The notes: generated by a model not told the origin, from the sequence alone. A stretch of DNA of 6,664 bases from Microcaldota archaeon (GCA_016180665.1 JACPAS010000079.1:1-6664); one strand, 5' to 3'; counted from the stretch's first letter, positions 1 to 6,126 are shown. Made by a program: numbers and translations.

Positions 1-1
1 C

Positions 2-814
2 TTGAAATACATTGTTACTCAATCAACGGGCTATGACCATATAGATATAGAAACCTGCAGAACTAAAGGGGTTAGAGTTTATAATATTCCTGACTACGGC
101 ACTGAAAGTGTGGCAGAGTTTACTGTATTATTGATGCTTGCACTTCTCAGAAAGTTTAAGATGTGCGAAAATAGCTTGCGAGAGCATATTGACATAGGGT
201 CTACTGATTTAAAAGGCAATGAAGCGGGTGGAAAGATTCTGGGGGTAATCGGTACTGGGAGAGTCGGGTCGCATGTAATAAAAATTGCGCACGTCCTCGG
301 AATGAGAATAATAGCTTATAATAGGAGCGAGATCCGAGAGCTTGTTGCGAAATACGGGGTAAAATTCGTACGACTTTCGGATTTATTCAAGCAGTCCGAT
401 GTTATAATATTGCAGCTGCCGCTTACTGAAGAGTCATACCACATAATAGATAAAAAAGCGATCTCAAAAATGAAAAAAGGGGTGTATATAGTAAACACTG
501 CCAGGGGGGGCTTAGTAGATACGGTTGCACTAGCCGAAGCAATAGAAACCCATGTCGCAGGCGCGGCACTTGATGTTGTGGAGGCAGAGGATCTAATCGC
601 GCATGAAAGTGATGTCCTTAAAGAGAAGGTTAATGCAGAAAAAATCAGGCGGGCATTTATAGGCAATATGCTTCTCCAAAGAGACAATGTCATCATTACC
701 CCTCATGTGGCTTATAACACCGAAGAAGCCCTGAGAAGAATTACTGAAAAAACAATAACAACAATTAAGGAATTGGATAATGGAAAAACTGATTTATATA
801 ATCTGGTAGTTTGA
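2..814 (+). CDS. D-isomer-specific 2-hydroxyacid dehydrogenase, D-lactate type (5' partial)
   Basis: NAD-dependent oxidoreductase that reversibly reduces a 2-oxoacid such as pyruvate to the D-2-hydroxyacid in the cytoplasm. The 270 visible residues begin inside the N-terminal catalytic domain (STGYDHID at 8-15). The Rossmann NAD-binding segment follows, with GTGRVG at 84-89. The family's catalytic residues are visible: Arg168 in NTARGG, Glu194 in LDVVEAED and His235 in TPHVAY. The extended stretch between Glu194 and His235 (DLIAHESDVL...) resembles LdhA-like D-lactate dehydrogenases more than phosphoglycerate dehydrogenases, and no C-terminal ACT domain is present. Family members are about 330 residues, so roughly 60-70 N-terminal residues lie before the window. 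The TTG at base 2 is an internal leucine codon, not the start. The stop is TGA at 812-814. The substrate (pyruvate or a bulkier 2-oxoacid) cannot be fixed from sequence alone. Confidence 0.92.
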   Translation: MKYIVTQSTGYDHIDIETCRTKGVRVYNIPDYGTESVAEFTVLLMLALLRKFKMCENSLREHIDIGSTDLKGNEAGGKILGVIGTGRVGSHVIKIAHVLGMRIIAYNRSEIRELVAKYGVKFVRLSDLFKQSDVIILQLPLTEESYHIIDKKAISKMKKGVYIVNTARGGLVDTVALAEAIETHVAGAALDVVEAEDLIAHESDVLKEKVNAEKIRRAFIGNMLLQRDNVIITPHVAYNTEEALRRITEKTITTIKELDNGKTDLYNLVV

Positions 815-862
815 TTTGAAGTGACTGCTGATCGGCAGAAAGCTCGTGAAGGTAAGCGTTTC

Positions 863-882
863 CGAACCAAGTTTTTTATATA
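863..882 (+). promoter_or_regulatory. Archaeal BRE/TATA promoter for the orphan gene at 905
   Basis: TTTATATA at 875-882 is preceded by a partly purine-rich stretch (CGAACCAAG) that could act as the TFB recognition element. The box centre lies about 26 bases before the ATG at 905, so transcription should begin at or next to the start codon and give a leaderless mRNA. This supports 905 over the in-frame GTG at 821, which lies upstream of the promoter. Confidence 0.65.
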
Positions 883-904
883 TTTAGTTATAAAGAATGA
901 CAGT

Positions 905-1747
905 ATGGCTTCTTTTACACACTTGCATGTTGTCAAACAAAATAGGCATATGTCGGGACTTTCTGGTGGTCTTCCCTGGCTCGAGGAGCCATTTACAAAG
1001 GCAAGACAAATTCTAGAGCCGCATGGGCTAATGTTTCCCCCGCATGCTCTTCTTGCCAAACTTTTAAACTACTTGGAGCGGAATGGAATGGGATGTCGAT
1101 ACACATTGAATGTCTGGGCAGCAGAACTTCTTGCATATCCTGATTCAAGAACAAGGCGTTTTGGAAAAGAAGATCTGGTTGTAACTAATTCACATTTCTC
1201 GCGCAAGTTACTCATTCCCTATGGAGCACTTAATGACCCAAGGATTACAGATGGAGATGCGTTTGCATCTGATGTTGGTCTGCTTGTAACTTTGAGGTGC
1301 ATTGAAAGAACCAACACTTACGTTGTGTTTTACTCATCAAAAATAACTGTAATAAATAATTTTCTTCCGGATGGTGGTGCTGGAATCCTAGATCCAAAAA
1401 CAGGAATTCCGGTGATGCTTGAAGGCGGAAAAGAGGTAAACTCTGAACGCACTGATACTGCATGGCTTTCGCGTATGGATGAAGCAGGCATCTATCCAAT
1501 CTGGCGTTCTTTTGGACCAACTTCATTCTATCTTAACAAAGTACATGCAACAACCTGGGAATCTGTTCGTCATCATACTAATACGTACTCTTGCGGTAGT
1601 GTAACTATGAATACATTTGGGGCGTCCCCCTCATTTTTCGGAAATGAAGAAGCTCCAAATTTGCCAACTTCTTTATTATCTTTTAGATTACCTGAAGATT
1701 GGTCGGGTTCCTCTCCAGGAGTTGCTACTCCTTCAGAACACCCTTAA
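905..1747 (+). CDS. Hypothetical protein, family not recognised
   Basis: A 280-residue soluble protein that I cannot assign to a family. The open frame extends back to a GTG at 821, but the ATG at 905 is preferred because a good TATA box is centred 26 bases upstream of it, and because the 28 extra residues are a basic, low-information stretch. Numbered from 905, there is no signal peptide or membrane segment. Residues 20-60 look helical and proline/leucine-rich. Residues 110-180 look like mixed strand and loop, with IPYGALNDPRITDGDAF and a Gly/Asp-rich turn at 155-165. Residues 195-246 are rich in Trp, His, Thr and Phe, including HH at 223-224. The three cysteines (64, 132, 230) form no metal-binding cluster. 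The last 20 residues look disordered and overlap the convergent acdA gene. It stands alone on its strand with its own promoter. Protein-like composition over 280 codons makes it very likely real. Confidence 0.75.
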   Translation: MASFTHLHVVKQNRHMSGLSGGLPWLEEPFTKARQILEPHGLMFPPHALLAKLLNYLERNGMGCRYTLNVWAAELLAYPDSRTRRFGKEDLVVTNSHFSRKLLIPYGALNDPRITDGDAFASDVGLLVTLRCIERTNTYVVFYSSKITVINNFLPDGGAGILDPKTGIPVMLEGGKEVNSERTDTAWLSRMDEAGIYPIWRSFGPTSFYLNKVHATTWESVRHHTNTYSCGSVTMNTFGASPSFFGNEEAPNLPTSLLSFRLPEDWSGSSPGVATPSEHP

Positions 1748-3110
1748 ACTTAGAGTACTCAAAAAACTTTTTCAATGCTGCTACTCCTGCTTGCGGAGAA
1801 CCATAAGTAGGAACGCCTCTCCTTTCCAATTCCCTTCTAAATCTACTTACATACTCGCCGCCTACTCCAATAACTATAATTGGCTTTCTCCTATCTCCTG
1901 AAGCGCGTTCCAATACTTCGATTATGCTTTCATTCATTGCAGGAACCTGGAATAGCACTATTATTATCAGTGCACCCACAGTTGCGTCTTCCATCAAAAC
2001 TTCAACTGCGCTATTATATAATTCAGGCTTAGCATCAGCAATAAGATCAAGCGGATTATTTACACTAGCATAAGGAGGAAGTATCTTCTTTAGTGTGTTG
2101 TTCGCTCGGGCAGAAAAATCCGCAAGCCTCAATCCGCTACTTTCAATTGCATCAGTTGTGATTATCCCTAGTCCGCCCCCATTAGTAAGAACCGCAATTC
2201 CGCCCGTTACAGGCAGAGGCTGATTAAATATCTTAATAAAGTCAAATAATTCGTCCAAATTCTCCGCTTCAATTATTTTTGCCTGCCTAAAAGCTGCCTT
2301 ATAAGCTAAATAATTTCCCGCCAGATTTCCAGTATGGGAGAACGCTGCCTTAGATCCTTTTTCCGCTCGCCCTGCTTTCAAAACAACAATCGGCTTTTTC
2401 CGATTTATTCGTTTCATTACTTCATACAGTCTCTTTCCATCTTTTGTCCCTTCAATATAAAGAATAATCTGCTTTGTTTCAGAGTCCTGCTCCAAAAATT
2501 CTAAACAATCAATCTCGTTCAGGTTAGTCGCATTCCCATAAGAAATAAATTTGCTCACACCAACTCCATAATAAGCAACCATGTCTATTACGGACGAACC
2601 TACTGCGCCGCTCTGCGTGATAAATGCAACCCCTCCTGCAGGCGGCCGTTGTAATTTGTGCATCGGGAGAAAAATACTGTCTACTCCAGTTTTTGTATCC
2701 AGAACTCCCAAACAATTTACTCCGATAAGTGCCATTTCATATTTGGCTACGGCATTTCTCAATCTAGTTTCAAGATCTTTATTTCCAACTTCCCCAAATC
2801 CGCCACTCAATACGATCAAACTCTTAACGCCCAATTTTCCGCATTCTTCTGCTATTTGCGGAACGATTGCAGAAGGTGTAGTAATTATTGCACAATCAAC
2901 CCTGCCAAACTCAGAAAGAGAAGAATAACATTTCAGCCCCAGGATCTCAGTATACTTTGGATTTACAGGGATTATTTTTCCCTTATATTTTCCATTAACT
3001 AAATTTCCTAAGACCACTCCACCGACCTTTTCCTCTATTTGGCTTGCACCAATGACTGCTATTGATTTCGGATTGAAAATATAATTTAAATTTTTAATTT
3101 TGGTTGCCAT
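1725..3110 (-). CDS. acdA: ADP-forming acetate/acyl-CoA synthetase, alpha subunit
   Basis: Alpha subunit of the archaeal ADP-forming acyl-CoA synthetase: acetyl-CoA + ADP + phosphate gives acetate + ATP + CoA, the main substrate-level ATP step of fermenting archaea. At 461 residues it is close to the usual length of the separate alpha subunit. Residues 12-135 are the CoA-binding Rossmann domain (SIAVIGAS at 16-23). Residues 158-300 are the first succinyl-CoA-ligase-like domain, with TQSGAVGSS at 165-173, Glu220 in YIEGTKDG, and the phosphoryl-carrying His259 in FSHTGNLAG. Residues 303-455 form the second such domain (LTNGGGLG at 308-315). His259 and Glu220 correspond to His257 and Glu218 of the Pyrococcus enzyme as I recall it. 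One oddity is Val131 where relatives have proline in the GPNCLG motif. The ATG follows the beta-subunit stop by 7 bases and has its own ribosome binding site, so the two are co-transcribed. Substrate preference (acetyl versus branched or aryl acyl) is not determinable. Confidence 0.95.
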   Translation of the reverse strand: MATKIKNLNYIFNPKSIAVIGASQIEEKVGGVVLGNLVNGKYKGKIIPVNPKYTEILGLKCYSSLSEFGRVDCAIITTPSAIVPQIAEECGKLGVKSLIVLSGGFGEVGNKDLETRLRNAVAKYEMALIGVNCLGVLDTKTGVDSIFLPMHKLQRPPAGGVAFITQSGAVGSSVIDMVAYYGVGVSKFISYGNATNLNEIDCLEFLEQDSETKQIILYIEGTKDGKRLYEVMKRINRKKPIVVLKAGRAEKGSKAAFSHTGNLAGNYLAYKAAFRQAKIIEAENLDELFDFIKIFNQPLPVTGGIAVLTNGGGLGIITTDAIESSGLRLADFSARANNTLKKILPPYASVNNPLDLIADAKPELYNSAVEVLMEDATVGALIIIVLFQVPAMNESIIEVLERASGDRRKPIIVIGVGGEYVSRFRRELERRGVPTYGSPQAGVAALKKFFEYSKFKGVLKE

Positions 3111-3117
3111 GTCTGCA

Positions 3118-3741
3118 CTACCTCTTAAACCTCACATCTACTATGTCGCATCCTTTCTCATCACAAATAAGCGGATTAATGTCAATTTCCTTTATTTTCT
3201 CCCTAGCCATAAATTTACAAGTACTAAGCATAATTTTCCGCACATCTTTGATTGCTATTGCTTTCTTTCCTCTTGCCCCGGTAATCAGTGGATGTGACTT
3301 TAATTCAGCAATCATCTCATCAACATCTCGCGCACTAATGGGACACAATCTTGCGCTAATATCCCTGAAAATCTCGACATAAATTCCACCTAAACCCAAA
3401 ACGATCATGTGTCCAAACTGCTGATCCAGCTTCCCACCAATAATTAGCTCAATTCCCTTCCTGGCCATTTTCTGGACTAAAATTCCATCTATTTTTATTT
3501 TGTGCTTCTTCGCAGAATTAACCATATCCTTATAAGCGACGCACAATCCTTCATCGCTGTTGACTCCAATCTTTACTCCCCCAACCTCGGTTTTGTGGGT
3601 CGCATCAGGAGAAATTAATTTTAAAGCAACAGGGTATTTTATTTTTTTTGCAATGGCAGCGCACTCTTCAAATGTTTTTCCCACCCCATAAGGCAAAAGT
3701 TCAAATCCATTTTTTTCAAGAAGCTGGAAATCCTTAAGCAT
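3118..3741 (-). CDS. acdB: ADP-forming acetate/acyl-CoA synthetase, beta subunit (ATP-grasp)
   Basis: Beta subunit that pairs with the alpha subunit encoded 7 bases downstream. It carries the ATP-grasp domain that moves phosphate between the alpha-subunit histidine and ADP. In 207 residues the family landmarks are visible: KYPVALKLISPDATHKTEVGGVKIG around 36-59, where His49 matches the second phosphohistidine (His71 of the Pyrococcus beta subunit, as I recall); the nucleotide-binding stretch LVQKMARKGIELIIGG at 88-103; the glycine-rich VLGLGGIYVEIFRD at 114-127; and the metal/nucleotide-site EIDINPL at 185-191. The protein is about 25 residues shorter at the N-terminus than the roughly 232-residue Pyrococcus subunit. 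The shortening appears real, because an in-frame TAA lies 10-12 bases upstream of the ATG and a TATA box sits where a leaderless start at 3741 needs it. It is the first gene of a two-gene operon. Confidence 0.94.
   Translation of the reverse strand: MLKDFQLLEKNGFELLPYGVGKTFEECAAIAKKIKYPVALKLISPDATHKTEVGGVKIGVNSDEGLCVAYKDMVNSAKKHKIKIDGILVQKMARKGIELIIGGKLDQQFGHMIVLGLGGIYVEIFRDISARLCPISARDVDEMIAELKSHPLITGARGKKAIAIKDVRKIMLSTCKFMAREKIKEIDINPLICDEKGCDIVDVRFKR
3120..3124 (-). promoter_or_regulatory. Shine-Dalgarno site of the alpha subunit gene
   Basis: On the minus strand GAGGT ends 9 bases before the alpha-subunit ATG at 3110 and overlaps the beta-subunit stop codon region. A ribosome binding site inside the operon, while operon-first genes here appear leaderless, is a common archaeal arrangement. 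It fixes the alpha start at 3110. Confidence 0.7.
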
Positions 3742-3743
3742 AA

Positions 3744-3760
3744 TACTAACACGTTACTAA
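3744..3760 (+). repeat. Direct repeat TACTAA x2, 11-base spacing, on the acdB side
   Basis: TACTAA occurs at 3744-3749 and 3755-3760, starting 11 bases apart (one helical turn), between the shared TATA box and the acdB start. It could be a regulator half-site pair, but short repeats in AT-rich DNA also arise by chance. Confidence 0.3.
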
Positions 3761-3763
3761 TCC

Positions 3764-3770
3764 TTTTAAA
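3764..3770. promoter_or_regulatory. Shared near-symmetric TATA box between acdB and trpS
   Basis: TTTTAAA (TTTAAAA on the other strand) contains the palindrome TTTAAA and sits almost midway between two divergent ATGs, 50 bases apart. Its centre is about 25 bases from the trpS ATG (3792) and 26 from the acdB ATG (3741), right for leaderless transcripts in both directions. No second TATA-like box is visible in the gap. The minus-strand side has the more purine-rich flank (CAAGG) just upstream of the box, so the BRE may favour transcription toward acdB. Confidence 0.65.
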
Positions 3771-3772
3771 CC

Positions 3773-3788
3773 TTGAATCAGAATTGAA
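3773..3788 (+). repeat. Direct repeat TTGAA x2, 11-base spacing, on the trpS side
   Basis: TTGAA occurs at 3773-3777 and 3784-3788, also starting 11 bases apart, between the shared TATA box and the trpS start. It mirrors the position of the TACTAA pair on the other side of the box. Function is unknown and chance is possible. Confidence 0.25.
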
Positions 3789-3791
3789 GTT

Positions 3792-4952
3792 ATGGAAGAA
3801 AGCCACAGAACAAAAGAAACCTTCAATGTTACCCCCTGGGAAGTCTCAGGCCCAGTAGATTATGATAAACTCCTTCACCAATTCGGGGTAAAAAGATTAG
3901 ATCATATCCTACTTAGTAGAGTTAAGAAATTAAGCGGCGAGCGTCTTCACCCAATGATTAGAAGAAATTTTGTATATGCCCATCGTGATCTTGACTTAAT
4001 CCTGAACGATTATGAATCAGGTAAGGGATTCTTCATATACACTGGAAGGGGGCCGAGTGGCCCGATGCACATAGGCCATCTAGTTCCATTACTCTTTAAC
4101 AAATGGCTACAGGACACATTTGATCTGAACCTCCACATACAGGTTACAGATGATGAAAAATTCGTCTACAAACAGGATGCAAAATGGGAGGATATTGATC
4201 ATCACACAAAACAAAATCTAATAGACATTGCAGCACTAGGCTTCAATCCAGACAAAACATTTATTTTTAGAGACAGTGAATACATAAAGAATACTTATCC
4301 GCTCTTACTTAAGATTGCTAAAAAAATAACTCTCTCAACAGCGCGCGCTACCTTTGGCTTCCAAAATGAAACAAACCTTGGCTTAACCTTCTATCCGGTA
4401 TATCAAATCGCAACCACCTTCTTTGAAGAAAAACGTTGTCTGGTTCCATGTGCCATCGATCAAGATCCCTACTTTAGAATGCAGAGGGACATTGCAGAAT
4501 CTTTGGGGTTTAAGAAGACTGCAACACTCTACAGCAAATTCTTACCGTCCTTAACAGGTACTTATGGAAAAATGAGCTCATCCCTTGCTGATACTGCAAT
4601 CTGGCTGGATGATGATGAAAAAAAAGTTAAAAACAAAATAAACAAATACGCATTCTCAGGTGGTCAGGCAACTGTAGAAGAACATAGAAGAATGGGTGGC
4701 AATCCAGAAGTAGACGTTAGCTTTCAATGGTTGAAAATCCTATTCGAACCTAGCGATCCAAAATTACGTGTGATCGAGCACGATTATCATACCGGAAAAC
4801 TTTTGACCGGTGAGCTTAAACAAATTCTAATTGAAAGAGTAAATTCTTTCTTAATTGCACACAGGGAAAAAAGAAAGAGAACTGAAAAAGAACTAGATCG
4901 ATATATGTACTCGGGAAAATTGGCCAAACAAATGTGGGGGAAGCAATTCTAG
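3792..4952 (+). CDS. trpS: Tryptophan--tRNA ligase, archaeal/eukaryotic type
   Basis: Class I aminoacyl-tRNA synthetase that activates tryptophan with ATP and charges tRNA-Trp in the cytoplasm. At 386 residues it has the length usual for archaeal TrpRS. Visible landmarks are an N-terminal archaeal/eukaryotic extension (VTPWEVSGPVDYDKL, 13-27), GRGPSGPMHIGHLVP with the HIGH signature at 93-96, QVTDDEKF at 117-124, the hallmark AIDQDPYFRMQRD at 221-233, and KMSSS at 260-264 inside GTYGKMSSSLADTAIWL. The rest is the helical anticodon-binding region, ending MWGKQF. The ATG at 3792 is set by the TATA box centred 25 bases upstream, which is shared with the divergent acdB. Its TAG stop overlaps the end of an open frame on the other strand through a CTAG. 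Nothing suggests a second copy or a decayed gene. Confidence 0.97.
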   Translation: MEESHRTKETFNVTPWEVSGPVDYDKLLHQFGVKRLDHILLSRVKKLSGERLHPMIRRNFVYAHRDLDLILNDYESGKGFFIYTGRGPSGPMHIGHLVPLLFNKWLQDTFDLNLHIQVTDDEKFVYKQDAKWEDIDHHTKQNLIDIAALGFNPDKTFIFRDSEYIKNTYPLLLKIAKKITLSTARATFGFQNETNLGLTFYPVYQIATTFFEEKRCLVPCAIDQDPYFRMQRDIAESLGFKKTATLYSKFLPSLTGTYGKMSSSLADTAIWLDDDEKKVKNKINKYAFSGGQATVEEHRRMGGNPEVDVSFQWLKILFEPSDPKLRVIEHDYHTGKLLTGELKQILIERVNSFLIAHREKRKRTEKELDRYMYSGKLAKQMWGKQF

Positions 4953-5131
4953 TTACAGTAGTACAACTCAACATCTGCAACCCTTTTTGACCAGCCCCCA
5001 ACTTCAGGATACGTTCTAACTCTGCTAATACTAATCTGAAAGCCATGATTACTGTATAAATAGGTTCTGAAGCTTTCTAGTTCTGTAGAGTCTACAAGAC
5101 TGCTGTCTGAAGAAAAAATACTAAGTTTAAT
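4949..5131 (-). CDS. Possible 60-residue protein or gene remnant, no standard start
   Basis: Between the convergent ends of trpS and the glycosyltransferase, one minus-strand frame stays open from a TAA at 5141-5143 to a TAG at 4949-4951. It reads like protein: charged/Ser-rich at first, then alternating strand-like pieces such as FQISISRVRTYPEVGGW and VADVELYYCN at the end. It has no usable ATG, GTG or TTG. The first plausible start would be a rare ATT at 5129-5131, whose last base is the first of the glycosyltransferase TAA stop (ATTAA), which would allow coupled translation. Alternatively it is the tail of a lost gene, or a frameshifted extension of the glycosyltransferase. Its stop shares CTAG with the trpS stop, as real convergent gene ends often do in compact genomes. 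The family is not recognised, and chance remains possible for a frame this short. Confidence 0.35.
   Translation of the reverse strand: MKLSIFSSDSSLVDSTELESFRTYLYSNHGFQISISRVRTYPEVGGWSKRVADVELYYCN
5113..5118 (-). terminator. Possible U-tract terminator after the glycosyltransferase gene
   Basis: The transcript would carry six consecutive U's starting 9 bases after the glycosyltransferase stop codon, followed by further pyrimidines. Archaeal termination commonly relies on such U-tracts without a hairpin. It lies inside the small open frame at 4949-5131, so the two readings compete. Confidence 0.3.
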
Positions 5132-6044
5132 CCATTGAACTTAACTGGAGATGCATCATAACTCCGAAAAAGAAGAACTGTACTGCCATAATTATTAAAA
5201 ATGCTGCAAGGACCACGGAGGGCTGGTGCTCGATCTCTCCGAAGACAAATTTTTCATAAGTAACTAGTGCAGTTGGATAAATAGAAAGCAGTAACAGAAG
5301 AATCGAAATAGAAGAAAAGAACGGAACTGGCTTAAGTCTTATCAACATCGTAACAATCGCACGTAGTATCAACCAACCATCTCTGATCGGATTCAGTTTG
5401 GTTTTCCCCTTTCGCTTATAATATGGGAGTGGGATCTCTAAAATTTTCCACCTATGTCGTATTGCCTCAGAAGTTAAATAAGTCTCAATCTCAAAGCTTA
5501 CATTTCCAAGAGCAAGTTCCAGAAATTTGCTTTTTCTAAATGAACGATAACCACTAAGCATATCCTCAATTTTTATTCCATAAGTACCAAGAATTGTTCT
5601 AAAAATCCAATTACCAAATTTATTGAATGAAGACATTGCTCCTGATTCCATCTTTTCAAACCGTGTGGAGACGACCATATCTGCTTTCTCCTCTAAAATT
5701 GGACCTACTAATTTCTGTAATTCTTTTCCCTCATAAGTAGAATCCCCATCAATAAGGACAATAATCTCGGGTTCAATCTGGCCAATGAATTCTAAAATTG
5801 CAGCGCCCTTCCCTCTTGTAGTTTGATGGAAGGTAGTCACACCAGTTTTTTTCGTTATCTCTATGGTTTTATCAGTAGACCCCCCATCAATAACATAAAT
5901 AAAAACAGGTAGATTTGATACCTCTTTCGGAATTGAATTTATTGTTACTTCGATTCCTTGTTCCTCGTTTAAAGTGGGAATTACGACCGCCACTGAATCC
6001 GTTATTTTAGGTATGTTTAAACTCTGACTGGATTTGGATGTCAT
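5127..6044 (-). CDS. Family 2 glycosyltransferase, dolichyl-phosphate sugar transferase type, membrane-anchored
   Basis: Transfers a sugar from a nucleotide donor, probably to a polyprenyl (dolichyl) phosphate at the cytoplasmic face of the membrane, for surface glycan or N-glycan assembly. From the ATG at 6044 it is 305 residues. A frame-wide upstream ATG at 6059 adds five residues but lies only about 8 bases from the TATA-like box, so 6044 is preferred. Numbered from 6044, the GT-A fold shows VAVVIPTLNEEQGI (18-31), VIDGGSTDKT (51-60), RGKG (77-80), the metal-binding DGD (99-101) in LIDGDSTYEG, MLSGYRSFRKSKF (162-174) and KLNPIRDGW (216-224). Two C-terminal hydrophobic segments (about 240-262 and 276-296) anchor it to the membrane, as in DPM1-like archaeal enzymes. 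Donor sugar cannot be told. It is divergent from the lipoprotein gene and convergent with trpS. Confidence 0.9.
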   Translation of the reverse strand: MTSKSSQSLNIPKITDSVAVVIPTLNEEQGIEVTINSIPKEVSNLPVFIYVIDGGSTDKTIEITKKTGVTTFHQTTRGKGAAILEFIGQIEPEIIVLIDGDSTYEGKELQKLVGPILEEKADMVVSTRFEKMESGAMSSFNKFGNWIFRTILGTYGIKIEDMLSGYRSFRKSKFLELALGNVSFEIETYLTSEAIRHRWKILEIPLPYYKRKGKTKLNPIRDGWLILRAIVTMLIRLKPVPFFSSISILLLLLSIYPTALVTYEKFVFGEIEHQPSVVLAAFLIIMAVQFFFFGVMMHLQLSSMD

Positions 6045-6063
6045 AATAAGATTTAACATCTGG

Positions 6064-6078
6064 AATAAAAAGGTTTTC
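6064..6078 (-). promoter_or_regulatory. BRE/TATA promoter of the glycosyltransferase gene
   Basis: On the minus strand GAAAACC (6078-6072) directly precedes TTTTTATT (6071-6064), a good archaeal BRE plus TATA arrangement. The box centre is about 24 bases before the ATG at 6044, again suggesting a leaderless or nearly leaderless mRNA, and it argues against a start at 6059. Confidence 0.55.
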
Positions 6079-6097
6079 TCACTTGCCTCCTGCGATA

Positions 6098-6105
6098 TTT
6101 TTAAA
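6098..6105 (+). promoter_or_regulatory. TATA box of the lipoprotein gene
   Basis: TTTTTAAA is centred about 26 bases before the ATG at 6127, matching the leaderless spacing of the other promoters here. It is separate from the minus-strand box at 6064-6071, so this divergent pair uses two boxes. Confidence 0.6.
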
Positions 6106-6126
6106 CAGGATTGCCTAAATTACTCT

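Noticed and set aside
2..4. TTG at the window start as the true start of the dehydrogenase
   Set aside because: The visible protein begins in the middle of the conserved STGYDHID region, and about 60-70 family residues are missing, so the gene continues upstream.
316..696. 126-residue minus-strand frame inside the dehydrogenase gene
   Set aside because: It is antisense to clear catalytic motifs and is Ser/Thr-rich low-information sequence, a shadow of the real gene.
825..838. Small hairpin just after the dehydrogenase stop, as a terminator
   Set aside because: The stem is only five pairs including one wobble, and no T-run follows within terminator distance. The next T-run, at 872, belongs to the TATA box.
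1617..1901. 94-residue plus-strand frame across the convergent overlap
   Set aside because: It overlaps the orphan gene in another frame and is antisense to acdA, and its Leu/Ser-rich content looks like an antisense shadow.
2581..3002. Plus-strand frames of 114-115 residues inside the alpha-subunit gene
   Set aside because: They are antisense to the CoA-binding domain, lack recognisable motifs, and have no TATA box at the right distance.
4984..4988. T5 run about 30 bases after the trpS stop as a terminator
   Set aside because: A single five-base run is too weak to call in this AT-rich sequence, although termination near here is possible.
4816..5046. 76-residue minus-strand frame with an ATG, overlapping the end of trpS
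   Set aside because: Over half of it is antisense to trpS and its composition is not protein-like. A different frame (4949-5131) explains the gap better.
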